DNA of 59,811 bases from Gammaproteobacteria bacterium. GTDB lineage: Bacteria; Pseudomonadota; Gammaproteobacteria; JAJPIJ01. Below the pieces are notes generated by a model, which saw nothing but the letters and a program-made list of their open reading frames with translations, had not been told where the DNA came from and did no database searches. The position numbers and the translations under genes were made by a program. Location of the stretch: contig JAJPIJ010000036.1 in NCBI GenBank assembly GCA_021324815.1, positions 1 to 59,811 of the forward strand, written 5' to 3'. This document shows, piece after piece, positions 39,102 to 47,466 of this stretch (its first letter is position 1; each line of letters begins with the position of its first letter).

Positions 39102-39440
39102 ATGGCAAAGAGAAGAGTTAAGGTTGGTATTGGTAGGCTGACCGATGCACTGGATCGGTTTGAGCAAACCTGGCGCGATGCCAGGAAAGGCAAGGCAATA
39201 ACACGGGATTTCAGGGAAACAATTCTTGCGCGCGCGCAACGCGACGGGCGTTATCGCGAGGCGCTGTTTACCGAGGCAATCAATGCGTATCTCACCGGCG
39301 ACACCGCGCTGCGTCTGGGGCTTTACTTTAATGTCAGTCCGGAGCTCTGGATGGGGCTGCAGTCCGATTACGATTTGCGGGTGGCGCAGCGCAACGTGCC
39401 ACCCAAAATCCGTCAGAATATTCGTCGTCGCGTCGCCTGA
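39102..39440 (+). CDS. Composite antitoxin-like protein with HigA-like C-terminus
   Basis: The 112-residue protein looks like parts of different antitoxin-type proteins joined in one frame. Residues 1-30 (RVKVGIGRLTDALDRFEQTW) resemble the start of a COG4190-type regulator. Residues 35-67 (ITRDFRETILARAQRDGRYREALFTEA) resemble an antidote family. Residues 70-100 (TALRLGLYFNVSPELWMGLQSDYDLRVAQR) resemble the C-terminus of HigA. The HigA helix-turn-helix itself is absent. GAGGTG gives a good ribosome site ten bases after the mnmG stop. It is probably a deletion-fusion remnant; whether it is made or functional is open. Confidence 0.6.
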   Translation: MAKRRVKVGIGRLTDALDRFEQTWRDARKGKAITRDFRETILARAQRDGRYREALFTEAINAYLTGDTALRLGLYFNVSPELWMGLQSDYDLRVAQRNVPPKIRQNIRRRVA

Positions 39441-39443
39441 GGT
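39434..39443 (+). repeat. 10-bp direct repeat, right copy (CGCCTGAGGT)
   Basis: This is the second copy of the repeat at 39086-39095, 348 bases away; similarity continues for a few bases as GAAC-TG. Confidence 0.5.
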
Positions 39444-39484
39444 ATGAACGTGTCTAGGATACTGATTTTCACACGGACAAAATA

Positions 39485-39994
39485 ATGGATATCGTTTCCT
39501 TCTCTGTTACAAACTACCGCAGCCTTACGAAGGCATATAAGCTCCCAATCCGGCGCTCCACCGTCCTGATCGGGCCGAACAACGAGGGCAAGTCGAACAT
39601 CCTCCGAGCACTGGTCACTATATTGGAAATGCTCAGTCGAATCGGCGGGGTACGAATTGAGAGAGGCCGCTTCCGTTCATCTGAACGATTCTCGTCCTTC
39701 TACGAGTGACAACGTGATTTTCCCGTGTCGCTTCAGCTCGAATTCCCGGGCGGCGAATATATTTTCAACTTAGAGCTTCAACTCTCAGAGGCAGAAATTG
39801 GCGAATTCGAATCGGAAGTGCAAAGTAAGCTTAATGGCACACTTCCAATTGAACTCAAGCTTGGACCAAAACAGGCGGGCTTCAAAGTGCTCAAAAAAGG
39901 GCCAGGCGGACCAGCTTTATCGAAGAATGCCGGCAGGTCACTGTCTTTGACCGCGCCTTCAACGGCAAACTTTGACTCTGTTTCAGCTACATAG
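39485..39994 (+). pseudogene. N-terminal remnant of an AAA/OLD-like ATPase with an in-frame stop
   Basis: The frame opens with MDIVSFSVTNYRSLTKAYKL and the P-loop LIGPNNEGKSNILRAL, typical of OLD-like / SMC-type AAA ATPases associated with defence. It reaches SSFYE, hits TGA at 39707-39709, and then continues in the same frame as QRDFPVSLQLEFPGGEY. Relatives have a tryptophan at about this position, so a TGG-to-TGA change is likely. The rest of the ATPase (signature, Walker B, effector domain) is missing after GPGGPALSKNAG. Lower GC than the flanking mnmG and rsmG points to foreign origin. Confidence 0.75.
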
Positions 39995-40006
39995 CATTAT
40001 TTACGC

Positions 40007-40219
40007 ATGTCCACTGAAATCATCTTTGAAGTGACCGAGGCCGGGGAGGGCGGGTATATAGCCTCCGCGTTGGGGCATGGCATCCACACGCAGGCCGAGA
40101 CCATCGAAAAATTGCGGGAAATGGTGCGGGATGCGGTGAATTGTTATTTCGATGATCCTTCCAAAGCGCCTAAATTAATCCGCTTGCATTTCGTCCGCGA
40201 CGAAGTGCTGGCGGCATGA
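40007..40219 (+). CDS. hicB: HicB-family antitoxin
   Basis: The 70-residue protein has the HicB partial RNase H-like fold: IIFEVTEAGEGGYIASALGHGIHTQAETIEKLREMVRDAV and a short tail. It lacks the C-terminal DNA-binding domain found in longer HicB proteins. It normally neutralises HicA by binding its active site. It overlaps the next gene by four bases (ATGA) in the order antitoxin-toxin. It appears intact although its partner is broken. Confidence 0.82.
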   Translation: MSTEIIFEVTEAGEGGYIASALGHGIHTQAETIEKLREMVRDAVNCYFDDPSKAPKLIRLHFVRDEVLAA

Positions 40220-40459
40220 AGCTGCCGCGCGACCTGTCCGGCGCCGATCTCGCCAAGGCTTTACGCACTCTGGGTTACCAGATCAGCCGCCAAACCGGCT
40301 CACACTTGCGGATAACCACACAAGTTGCTGGTGAGCATCACGAGGTTATTCCCAGTCATAGCCCTCTCAAGGTAGGCACCTTGCACAGCATTCTGCGCAA
40401 CATGTGCCTCACATCATGGTTTGACCACCGCAGAATTGATCGAGAAGTTAGGGCTGTAA
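40216..40459 (+). pseudogene. hicA: HicA-family toxin, frameshifted near its C-terminus
   Basis: HicA is an mRNA interferase. The start reads KLPRDLSGADLAKALRTLGYQI, then RQTGSHLRIT with the catalytic histidine, and SHSPLKVGTLHSILRN. After that the frame leaves the family. Shifting by one base at about 40410 (in CGCAACATG) gives CASHHGLTTAELIEKLGL and a stop at 40457-40459, the expected HicA ending. Unshifted, the frame runs to 40548 and overlaps rsmG. The toxin is therefore probably inactive, though most of the catalytic fold precedes the shift. Confidence 0.75.
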
Positions 40460-40528
40460 CGCTTTCTGGACGGTGCCCAATTTATGTTCCGACTCATCTC
40501 AGACCTTTTCGACGTCGGGATGTAAATC

Positions 40529-41185
40529 ATGAGTATCGGAGAGCCTAACGTTGCGTCGCTTGCGATTGCCGAGAACCTGGCGGCGGGGGTGAAGGCGCTC
40601 GACCTCAATCTCGGCGCGCCGCAACTGCGGCTGCTGCTCGAATATCTGCGGCTGCTGGCGAAGTGGAACCGCGCTTTTAACCTGACTTCCATCCGCGATC
40701 CATGGGCCATGGTGCCGCAACATCTGCTCGACTGCCTCGCGGTGCTGCCTTACGTGCGCGGGACACGATTGCTGGACGTGGGCAGCGGCGCGGGGCTACC
40801 CGGCATGGTGCTGGCGATCGCGAGGCCCGAGCTGCATTGCACGCTGCTTGACAGCAGCGGCAAGAAGACGCGCTTTCTCACGCAGGCGAAGCTCGAATTG
40901 AAATTATCGAACGTCGAGGTGGTGCAGTCACGGGCCGGGAATTACCGCGCGGCGCGGCCTTTCGATTGCATCATCTCACGAGCGCTCGGAACCCTTGAGA
41001 CACTGGTGATGCAGACCGGGCATTTGCTCGCGCCCGGCGGATGCTGGCTCGCCATGAAGGGCGCGCGCCCGGAGGCCGAGCTGGCCGCCCTGCCGACCGG
41101 CGTGCGCGCGACTGTTCACCGCTTGCTAGTGCCCGGCCTCATGGCCGAACGTCACCTCGTCGCTATCGAAATGATCGGTTCTTAG
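40529..41185 (+). CDS. rsmG: 16S rRNA (guanine527-N7)-methyltransferase RsmG (GidB)
   Basis: RsmG methylates G527 of 16S rRNA. The 218-residue protein has LLEYLRLLAKWNRAFNLTSIRDP, the SAM-binding LLDVGSGAGLPGMVLAIARPE, and the family motif DSSGKKTRFLTQ. ISRALGTLETLVMQ and ISRA are conserved near the active site. The N-terminus is about 15 residues longer than usual; internal starts are possible. It overlaps the convergent hydrolase gene at its stop. parA, its usual follower, is 13.5 kb away. Confidence 0.95.
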   Translation: MSIGEPNVASLAIAENLAAGVKALDLNLGAPQLRLLLEYLRLLAKWNRAFNLTSIRDPWAMVPQHLLDCLAVLPYVRGTRLLDVGSGAGLPGMVLAIARPELHCTLLDSSGKKTRFLTQAKLELKLSNVEVVQSRAGNYRAARPFDCIISRALGTLETLVMQTGHLLAPGGCWLAMKGARPEAELAALPTGVRATVHRLLVPGLMAERHLVAIEMIGS

Positions 41186-42390
41186 TACATTCCGCCGAAG
41201 GAGACGCGTTGCACGGCGGCCGCGCGGGAATAATCCGGCGCGCCGAGCCAGGGGCCGGCGTTGGCGGATCGAGCCCGCCTGGCGGCCAACAGTCTGCGCA
41301 GGTCGGTGAGCGAATAGCCATCCGGAATGATTTGCAGCGTGTTGGATCGCCAGGTCGCGCCGGTGAGCAGCGGCGGGGAGATCTCCGCGGCTGCCAGCGC
41401 CAGCCCGAGCGAGAATGCGGATTGGCCGCGCGCGAGATCACGCACCATGCCGATGGCGCCGGCGACCAGCGCGGGCTGATCAAGATGGATGTGGTGGCCG
41501 CTGTGCGTGGCGATCAAATGCACGGCGCGCGTGCTCATCGCCGCGAGTTCGTCCTGCAATTGCAGCCACAGCGACTCGATCAGCGGCGTGCGTGGGTCCA
41601 TGGCGCCGCGTTCGGCGATGCCGCGCGTGATCACCACCAGCGGCACCGGCGGCAGCCTGCCGGAATTCCGCACTTCGTCGCCGCTGTCGCGGAAATAGAG
41701 AAACTCCTGCGCCGCGGTCACGAGGGCCTTGTGCTGCGACATCAGCATCATGGATGGAAGCCTGAGTTCATCAGGCAGGTGCGCGGGAGGCATGGGCACG
41801 CCTCCGGTCAGCACGATGCCCTCGACGTCCTTGCCGGGCGCCGTGTTCATGGAGAGCGGCGGCGCGAGAAAACGCGCCACCTGCGCGGGGTGCGAGGAGT
41901 CAATCAGCACGATGCCGGCGGTCAGTTCCGGATAACGTTCGGCGAAAAGCTGGGCCGTGTAACCGCCGTAGGAATGGCCGACGAGCACATAGGGGCCGGG
42001 CACCGCGGCATTGATCAGCAGGGTGTGCAATTCTTCGACGATGACGGCCGCGGTGCGCGGTTGCGGCCCGGGATCACTCCAGCCGTTGCCGGCGCGGTCA
42101 TAACTGCATACGCGCCCCTGCCGGCTTAAAGGCTGCTGCACCGGCAGCCATTCGAGCGACAAGCCGCCCAATCCGGCATCCATGACCACCGTCGGCGAAC
42201 CCTCACCGCGGCAATCGATGTGCAGGCGGTAGCCGCCGACATCCACCATCCGTCCCGGTGGATGCTCGATGTCGATATTGTCAGCCCGAACCGGTGCGCA
42301 GAAAGAGAGCGCCAAAGCAACAGGCAAAAAGAGGCCCCTCGCAGCCAAGGCCGCGCGCATAGTGATGGCGGAAGCAAGTTTTCGCCTCAT
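41182..42390 (-). CDS. Exported alpha/beta hydrolase
   Basis: The 402-residue protein has a signal peptide (LAARGLFLPVALALSFCAPVRA) and an alpha/beta-hydrolase fold: VVMDAGLGGLSLEWLPVQ, VCSYDRAGNGWSD, the nucleophile elbow VLVGHSYGGYTAQLFA, and the catalytic His in ATHSGHHIHLDQP. The last 90 residues (from about ARGQSAFSLGLALAAAEI) are an extension beyond the usual fold. The ATG at 42390 has GAGGTG upstream; a TTG 12 bases earlier is less likely. It is probably periplasmic; substrate unknown. It is the first gene of the accessory island. Confidence 0.85.
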   Translation of the reverse strand: MRRKLASAITMRAALAARGLFLPVALALSFCAPVRADNIDIEHPPGRMVDVGGYRLHIDCRGEGSPTVVMDAGLGGLSLEWLPVQQPLSRQGRVCSYDRAGNGWSDPGPQPRTAAVIVEELHTLLINAAVPGPYVLVGHSYGGYTAQLFAERYPELTAGIVLIDSSHPAQVARFLAPPLSMNTAPGKDVEGIVLTGGVPMPPAHLPDELRLPSMMLMSQHKALVTAAQEFLYFRDSGDEVRNSGRLPPVPLVVITRGIAERGAMDPRTPLIESLWLQLQDELAAMSTRAVHLIATHSGHHIHLDQPALVAGAIGMVRDLARGQSAFSLGLALAAAEISPPLLTGATWRSNTLQIIPDGYSLTDLRRLLAARRARSANAGPWLGAPDYSRAAAVQRVSFGGMY

Positions 42391-42649
42391 CCTGCACCTC
42401 AAATGCGTGTTTGCCGTCGCTCAAAGCCGGTGTTCCCGTTTGTTTAAAAGTGTTCTGTCTATAAACAGGCAATCATTGTGCCACGCAGCATTTAAAAATA
42501 AAAGACCTATAAATCATATGGATATACTTTTAAGTTATGGAATGTTTAACTATTTCAAGCCGATAACATTCAAAATGATGCTGCAATGCATCAAAGGAGG
42601 GCATACGGCAGGCGTGATAACTAATCGTATTCAAAGCACCCGTCCGTGC

Positions 42650-42663
42650 TTGATGTAAATCAA
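42650..42663. promoter_or_regulatory. Perfect FNR/ANR-type operator with class II promoter spacing
   Basis: TTGATGTAAATCAA matches TTGAT-N4-ATCAA at every position. Its centre is about 41.5 bases before a start site predicted near 42698, and TAAACT (42685-42690), preceded by TGC, is a suitable -10. The flanking intergenic DNA (42403-42741, 339 bases, AT-rich around 42460-42560) holds no other gene I can support. Confidence 0.7.
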
Positions 42664-42741
42664 AGGTCACCCGCCAAGCGGTGCTAAACTCAACAAATTA
42701 AAAGGCCGCCGGGTGGAAACACGAAACCCGAAAGGTGGCTC

Positions 42742-44370
42742 ATGATGTCCATTGGTGCCGGCGGGGGGAAGCAGACGGACGCGCAGGACGCGAGGGTTTG
42801 TGCGTGTCTTGAAAAAATTCTTTTGAACCCGCTGTTTGCGCAATCGGAGCGATTGCAGCGCTTCCTCAAGTTCGTCGTGACTGAAACACTGGCCGGCCGC
42901 ACCGACCGTCTCAAGGGCTATACCATCGGCCTGGAAGTATTCGATCGCCAGTCTGATTTTGATCCAACCATCGACGCCATCGTGCGCGTCGAGGCGGCGC
43001 GGTTGCGCGCCAAGCTGCGCGAATACTACGACGGCGAAGGGCAAGCCGATCCGGTGCGCATCGAGCTGCCCAAGGGCAGCTACACGCCCGTCATCCAGTG
43101 CCGCACGGCCACCGCAACCGAAATCCCCCCGCCGCTGCGCGACACCCCCCTTTTACAAAGGGGGGGTGAGGTGGATTTACGATACCCGCCGCCCATCGAG
43201 GACAAGCCGTCGATCGCCGTGTTGCCGTTCACCAATATGAGCGGCGATCAGGAACAAGGATATTTCGCCGACGGCATCACGGATTGCCTGATCACGGAGC
43301 TTTCCCGGCTGCCGGGATTGTTTGTCATTTCCCGCCATTCGTCCTTCGTCTACAAGGGGGTGTCAAAAAACACCGGGGAGATCGGCAGAGAACTTGGCGT
43401 GAAATACCTGCTGGAAGGCGGCGTGCAGCGGGCGGGCAACCACATGCGCATCACGGCGCAGCTCATCGAGGCCGCCAACGGCGCGCATGTCTGGGCGGAG
43501 CGCTATGACCGGGAACTCAAGGACATCTTTGAAATACAGGACGACGTCATCCGGCGCATTCTTGCGGTGCTGCAAGTCAAGCTTGCCGGCCAGGAGGTCG
43601 GGCACAGAGGTCACGAAGGCACCTGCAGTCTCGGGGCCCATGACTGCCTGCTGCGGGGACTTGAATGCTTTTGGGTGTACTCGCGTGAATCCACGGAAGA
43701 GGCGCGCCGGCACTTCGCACGTGCCGTTGAACTCGATCCGACGTACGCAATTGCCCATGCCTGGCTGGCGAGAGCGCTGGTCTTCCAATGGAGTCAACGA
43801 TGGGATCCCGATCCAAATTTGCTTGAGCGGGCCTTGGAGCATGCCCGCAAAGCGGTCGAATTGAACCCGCAGCTTCCTTTTGCCTACTCCATCCTTTGTT
43901 GGGTGCAGACGTGGCGCAAACAGGGAGAAGCCGCCATCGCCGCAGGCTGGCGCGCGGTGGCGCTCGATCCGAACAACGCCGATGCCCACCTCTTTTTGTC
44001 TTTTGCGCTTGCAGTGGCGAACCGTGCCGAGGAGGCGCTGCATTACATTGAGCAGGGCATACGGCTCAATCCCCACCCTTCCGCCTTCTACCAGCTTGTA
44101 CTCGGCCTGTGTTACCTGGTTCTTGAGGAGTACGAGCAGGCCGTTACGATATTCAAGCGCGGCATAGCGTTGAGGGACGTGTTCGCTCCCAATCACATCT
44201 GGCTATGCGTCGCCTATGCCGCACTGGGACGTGATGAGGAGGCGCGTATTGAACGCGACAAAGTGTTGGCAATTTTACCCGACCGCATACCCATGGGTCA
44301 GGATGTCTGGCTGGACAAAGACCTGAGTCTGCGCATGAACGCGCTGAGACGACTCACCGGCCTTCCGTAG
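42742..44370 (+). CDS. TolB-like/TPR signalling-type protein (intact paralog)
   Basis: The 542-residue protein has three parts. Residues 20-118 form a conserved N-terminal domain (CLEKILLNPLFAQSERLQRF ... DAIVRVEAARLRAKLREYY ... IELPKGSYTPVI). Residues 155-275 form a TolB/FlgO-like domain (SIAVLPFTNMSGDQEQGYFAD, GVKYLLEGGVQRAGNHMRI, AERYDRELKDIFEIQDDV). From 310 on there are TPR repeats. No signal peptide or membrane helix is evident. Residues 127-146 are encoded by an inserted palindromic repeat. Such proteins usually sit with cyclases, kinases or CadC-like regulators, but no catalytic or DNA-binding domain is recognisable here. A perfect FNR-type box upstream suggests anaerobic control. A frameshifted paralog lies at 52875. 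Confidence 0.75.
   Translation: MMSIGAGGGKQTDAQDARVCACLEKILLNPLFAQSERLQRFLKFVVTETLAGRTDRLKGYTIGLEVFDRQSDFDPTIDAIVRVEAARLRAKLREYYDGEGQADPVRIELPKGSYTPVIQCRTATATEIPPPLRDTPLLQRGGEVDLRYPPPIEDKPSIAVLPFTNMSGDQEQGYFADGITDCLITELSRLPGLFVISRHSSFVYKGVSKNTGEIGRELGVKYLLEGGVQRAGNHMRITAQLIEAANGAHVWAERYDRELKDIFEIQDDVIRRILAVLQVKLAGQEVGHRGHEGTCSLGAHDCLLRGLECFWVYSRESTEEARRHFARAVELDPTYAIAHAWLARALVFQWSQRWDPDPNLLERALEHARKAVELNPQLPFAYSILCWVQTWRKQGEAAIAAGWRAVALDPNNADAHLFLSFALAVANRAEEALHYIEQGIRLNPHPSAFYQLVLGLCYLVLEEYEQAVTIFKRGIALRDVFAPNHIWLCVAYAALGRDEEARIERDKVLAILPDRIPMGQDVWLDKDLSLRMNALRRLTGLP
43121..43178. repeat. Palindromic repeat inside a coding gene, copy 1 (G7)
   Basis: The stretch begins AAATCCCCCC and ends GGATTT, with an inner hairpin CACCCCCCTTT/AAAGGGGGGGTG. 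It looks like the intergenic AAATCCCC...GGGGATTT repeats seen in many genomes, but here it is in frame and codes for 20 residues of linker. Its G tract has seven bases, which keeps the frame open. Confidence 0.75.
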
Positions 44371-44373
44371 CTG

Positions 44374-46593
44374 TCAACCCTGCCAGCCGGCCTTGCGCAG
44401 GCCGTCGAGGAAAAACTTGAGGTGCTCCGGGTTCTTGAAGGGATACGTCGCCTCCAGATACTGCCGGAAGAAGGAAGGCATCAACTGGCAGCACTCCTTG
44501 AATGCGGCGCGGGCGCCTTCGAGATCGCCGGCATGGGCAAGCGCCACGGCCAGACGTGTGTGGCCGCGCAGGTTGTTCGGTTGTTCCTGGATGGCGCGGC
44601 GGGCGGAGGCTGCGGCGGCGTCATAATCCCCCGCGAGCAAATAAGCCAGCGCTTCCACCGAGAAGCAGTGAGTAAGAAAGTGATCCATTGGGCTTAAGCG
44701 TATTGCCATCCGTACCGCCGTCATCGCTTCCCGCGGCTCGCCCGAGAACACCAGCACCGTCGCCCGGACGAAGTGGCATATCGGGTTGATGGGATGAAGT
44801 TGCACGGCGAGACGGCTTTCCTCCAGTGCCTGCTCGTGCTGCCTGTTCCATAACAGGCAAACGGCCAGACCGGATTTGACCTGGCCATTCTGCGGGTCCC
44901 TTTTTACTGCGTCTTTTGCGTAGCGCATGGCCTCGCGGAAGGCCGCCGTCGGATCTTCCGTCCATCCCAGCAAGGCGTCCCAGATATAGCTTTCGACAAG
45001 AAATACATAAGAGGGCACAAATGCCGGGTCGCGCTTGATGGCCTTGAGAAATAATTTACGGCCCTGTTCGTTGCCTTCCCTGGTTCTGGCGAACAGCCCT
45101 ATGCCGCGTTGCACCAGCTCCCATACGGTGAGATCAGCGGGCCGCTTGCGCAGTATGCGATGTTGTTCGGCGCGGCTGATCTCCGGGGTGATGGCGGAGA
45201 CGATGCAACGGGTGATTTCATCCTGCAATTCGAAGAGATCGGCGATCTCGCGGTCGTAGCGATCCGTCCAGATTTGGCTGCCGGTTTCGGCGTTCAATAA
45301 GCGGACATTAACGCGAACGCGGTTTCCCGACTTGCGGATGCTGCCCTCGATCACGTAACGCACGCCCAAATCGCTTCCCACCTGCCGGACATCCACAGCC
45401 CTGCCCTTGTAGGCAAAGACCGAGTTGCGCGCGATCACCGGCATCCACCGCCACAACGATAGCGCGGTGATGATGTCGTCGGTCATGCCGTCGGCGAAGA
45501 ACTCCTGCGCCGGGTCTTCGCTTAAGTTCGCGAACGGCAGCACGGCGACCGCAGGCCGATCGCGGATATCCGAGAGGCTGATGCTGGAGCCGCGCAGCCC
45601 TGTGCGCCCGGGGTCCGTCTTGCCCTTGCTCGACGCCGATCGCCCGCTGCGAGTGCGCTGTTTGCCGTGTTTTACAGCCGGGACAACAGTGGCGGCCTCG
45701 GCGGTGAGGTTGAGATCGCGGCGCCAGTCTGGGACGGTCTGCGGGCGATCCCGCTCGCGCAGCGCCAGTGCATGGTCTATGCCTTGAAGCAGGGGTTCCG
45801 GGTAATCGCCGCGCCCTACCTCGACCGCGGGCACGTAACAATCCCGCACGCCCTTGATCAAGGCCGTGCTGCGCTCGATGGCGGAAGGCGGCGTCAGCCC
45901 GCACACGGCCCGATAAAAAGTCGCGCCGCAGGCATAAATATCCGTCCACGGCCCGAGGCATTCCGGCTGGCTCTGATACTGCTCGATGGGTGCATAGCCC
46001 GGTGACACCATTGCAGTCACGTTCGTCGTCGCCGCGCCCAGCGCCTGCCGTGCTGCGCCGAAGTCCAGCAATACTGGCGAACTGTCGGCGCGCAGATAAA
46101 TGTTCGCCGGCTTGATGTCGCGGTGGAGAAAGCCGGCGGCATGCACGTGCTCCAGTCCATCGAGGAGAGGAGGCACGATGCGCAGCAAAGTGGCGGCATC
46201 CAGCCGCTGGCGGTGGGCGAGCCTTTGCTCAAGGCTGACGCCCTCCTCGAAGCGCATGACCATGTAGGCCGTGCCGTTGGCCTCAAACACTGACAAGACG
46301 CGCACGACATAGGGATGGTCGAAGCAGGCCAGCGTGCGCGCCTCGGTCAGAAATTTATCGCGCCAGGCAAGAAAATTCGCTTCCTGATTGGCGGCGCGCG
46401 GCACGACCGTGCCGTCGCCATCGCGGCTGGCGAATTCAGCGGGAAAATATTCCTTGATGGCGACCGGCTGGTGCAGATTACGGTCATGGGCGAGATAAGT
46501 GATGCCGAAGCCGCCCTGGCCCATCACCCCCTCGATCTCGTACCAGTGCAGCCGCGTGCCGGGTGTAAGTGCGTTGTGGTGCCGGTTTTCCAC
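44374..46593 (-). CDS. Serine/threonine protein kinase with TolB-like and TPR domains
   Basis: The 739-residue protein has an N-terminal Hanks-type kinase (glycine loop MGQGGFGITYLA, Lys47 in VAIKEYFP, HRDIKPAN with Asp159, DFGAA at 177, the activation region TAMVSPGYAPIEQY). A basic Ser/Lys/Gly-rich linker (about 305-340) is followed by a TolB/FlgO-like domain (VAVLPFANLSEDPAQEFFAD ... YVIEGSIRKSGNRVRV ... DRYDREIADLFELQDEI) and TPR repeats (510-720). No membrane helix is seen. It lies six bases after the reductase gene on the same strand and ends four bases from the convergent TolB/TPR gene, with which it shares its C-terminal half. Kinase targets are unknown. Confidence 0.88.
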   Translation of the reverse strand: MENRHHNALTPGTRLHWYEIEGVMGQGGFGITYLAHDRNLHQPVAIKEYFPAEFASRDGDGTVVPRAANQEANFLAWRDKFLTEARTLACFDHPYVVRVLSVFEANGTAYMVMRFEEGVSLEQRLAHRQRLDAATLLRIVPPLLDGLEHVHAAGFLHRDIKPANIYLRADSSPVLLDFGAARQALGAATTNVTAMVSPGYAPIEQYQSQPECLGPWTDIYACGATFYRAVCGLTPPSAIERSTALIKGVRDCYVPAVEVGRGDYPEPLLQGIDHALALRERDRPQTVPDWRRDLNLTAEAATVVPAVKHGKQRTRSGRSASSKGKTDPGRTGLRGSSISLSDIRDRPAVAVLPFANLSEDPAQEFFADGMTDDIITALSLWRWMPVIARNSVFAYKGRAVDVRQVGSDLGVRYVIEGSIRKSGNRVRVNVRLLNAETGSQIWTDRYDREIADLFELQDEITRCIVSAITPEISRAEQHRILRKRPADLTVWELVQRGIGLFARTREGNEQGRKLFLKAIKRDPAFVPSYVFLVESYIWDALLGWTEDPTAAFREAMRYAKDAVKRDPQNGQVKSGLAVCLLWNRQHEQALEESRLAVQLHPINPICHFVRATVLVFSGEPREAMTAVRMAIRLSPMDHFLTHCFSVEALAYLLAGDYDAAAASARRAIQEQPNNLRGHTRLAVALAHAGDLEGARAAFKECCQLMPSFFRQYLEATYPFKNPEHLKFFLDGLRKAGWQG

Positions 46594-46599
46594 GGTAAT

Positions 46600-47406
46600 T
46601 TACGCAAGCCGGCGCGGGCGCCGGTAGCCGGTGATCGTCATCAGCCATTGCACGAGCCAGGGAACGACGGCGTGTTGCCAGTAGGTCATGCGCATCATGA
46701 ACGGGATCACGATGAGCCGTTTATTGCGCTCGACCCCGCAAACGATGGCCTTGCCGACTTGTTCCGGTGTCAATGCTGGGACCAGCAGTCCCATCTTTGG
46801 CACTCGCTCCAGACTGTTTGCGTTGTGCTCCCAGTAAGGGGACTTGACCACGCCGCTTTCGTATAAGGTGGCGCGCAGTCCGGTGCCATAAAAGTCGGCC
46901 TGTAGCGCCTCGGTAAAACCCCGCATGGCCCAGCGCGCCGCCAGATACGCAGTGGCGCCGGGCCAGACGAAGCGCGAGCCCACCGAACTCACGTTGACGA
47001 TATGGCCGCTGTTGCGCTTCAGCATCTCCGGCAGGAAGGCGCGGGTGACGTAGAACGCGGCGAAGTAGGGCGCCGCCATCATCTGCACCGCCTCCTCGGG
47101 GCTGGTTTCATCGACAAACTTCCATTGGCCCGCGCCGGCGTTGTTGACGATGACATCCGGTGGCCCCACCTCCGCCGTGATGCGGCGGGCCACCTCCATG
47201 ACCGCCTTGGCATTGGTGAGATCCACGGGATAGATGGAGGCGTTTCCGCCTGCCCGTGTGATTTCGCCCGCCACGGTGCGGAGTGCATTTTCGTTGCGGG
47301 CGAGCAGCACCATCCGGCCTCCCGCATGAGCCATGGCCCGGGCGATGGCGGCGCCCATGCCACTGGAGGCGCCCGTTACCAGTACGATTTTGTCCTTGAT
47401 TTTCAT
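46600..47406 (-). CDS. Short-chain dehydrogenase/reductase with Arg in place of the catalytic Lys
   Basis: The 268-residue protein has the NAD(P) motif VTGASSGMGAAIARA, NNAG, and the catalytic serine in IVNVSSVGS. The tyrosine motif reads YLAAR: the usual YxxxK lysine is arginine. The C-terminus is hydrophobic (MMRMTYWQHAVVPWLVQWLMTI) and basic at the end, perhaps membrane-associated. It sits between the methyltransferase and the kinase in the minus-strand run, so it probably acts in the same pathway. Confidence 0.87.
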   Translation of the reverse strand: MKIKDKIVLVTGASSGMGAAIARAMAHAGGRMVLLARNENALRTVAGEITRAGGNASIYPVDLTNAKAVMEVARRITAEVGPPDVIVNNAGAGQWKFVDETSPEEAVQMMAAPYFAAFYVTRAFLPEMLKRNSGHIVNVSSVGSRFVWPGATAYLAARWAMRGFTEALQADFYGTGLRATLYESGVVKSPYWEHNANSLERVPKMGLLVPALTPEQVGKAIVCGVERNKRLIVIPFMMRMTYWQHAVVPWLVQWLMTITGYRRPRRLA

Positions 47407-47466
47407 GATTACCTCCTGATGTGTTGGAAATGGGGATGGCGTGATCGTGGCTGGTATTAACGCTGA

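Noticed and set aside
37233-39239. 668-codon open frame on the minus strand across mnmG
   Set aside because: It is a mirror of the mnmG codon bias with low-complexity Ala/Arg/Val content and no family features.
39707-39709. In-frame TGA in the ATPase remnant as a selenocysteine codon
   Set aside because: The family has tryptophan at about this position, no selenocysteine insertion hairpin is evident, and the gene is truncated further on.
42403-42649. Small genes in the AT-rich gap before the TolB/TPR gene
   Set aside because: The short frames here have no ribosome sites or protein-like composition.
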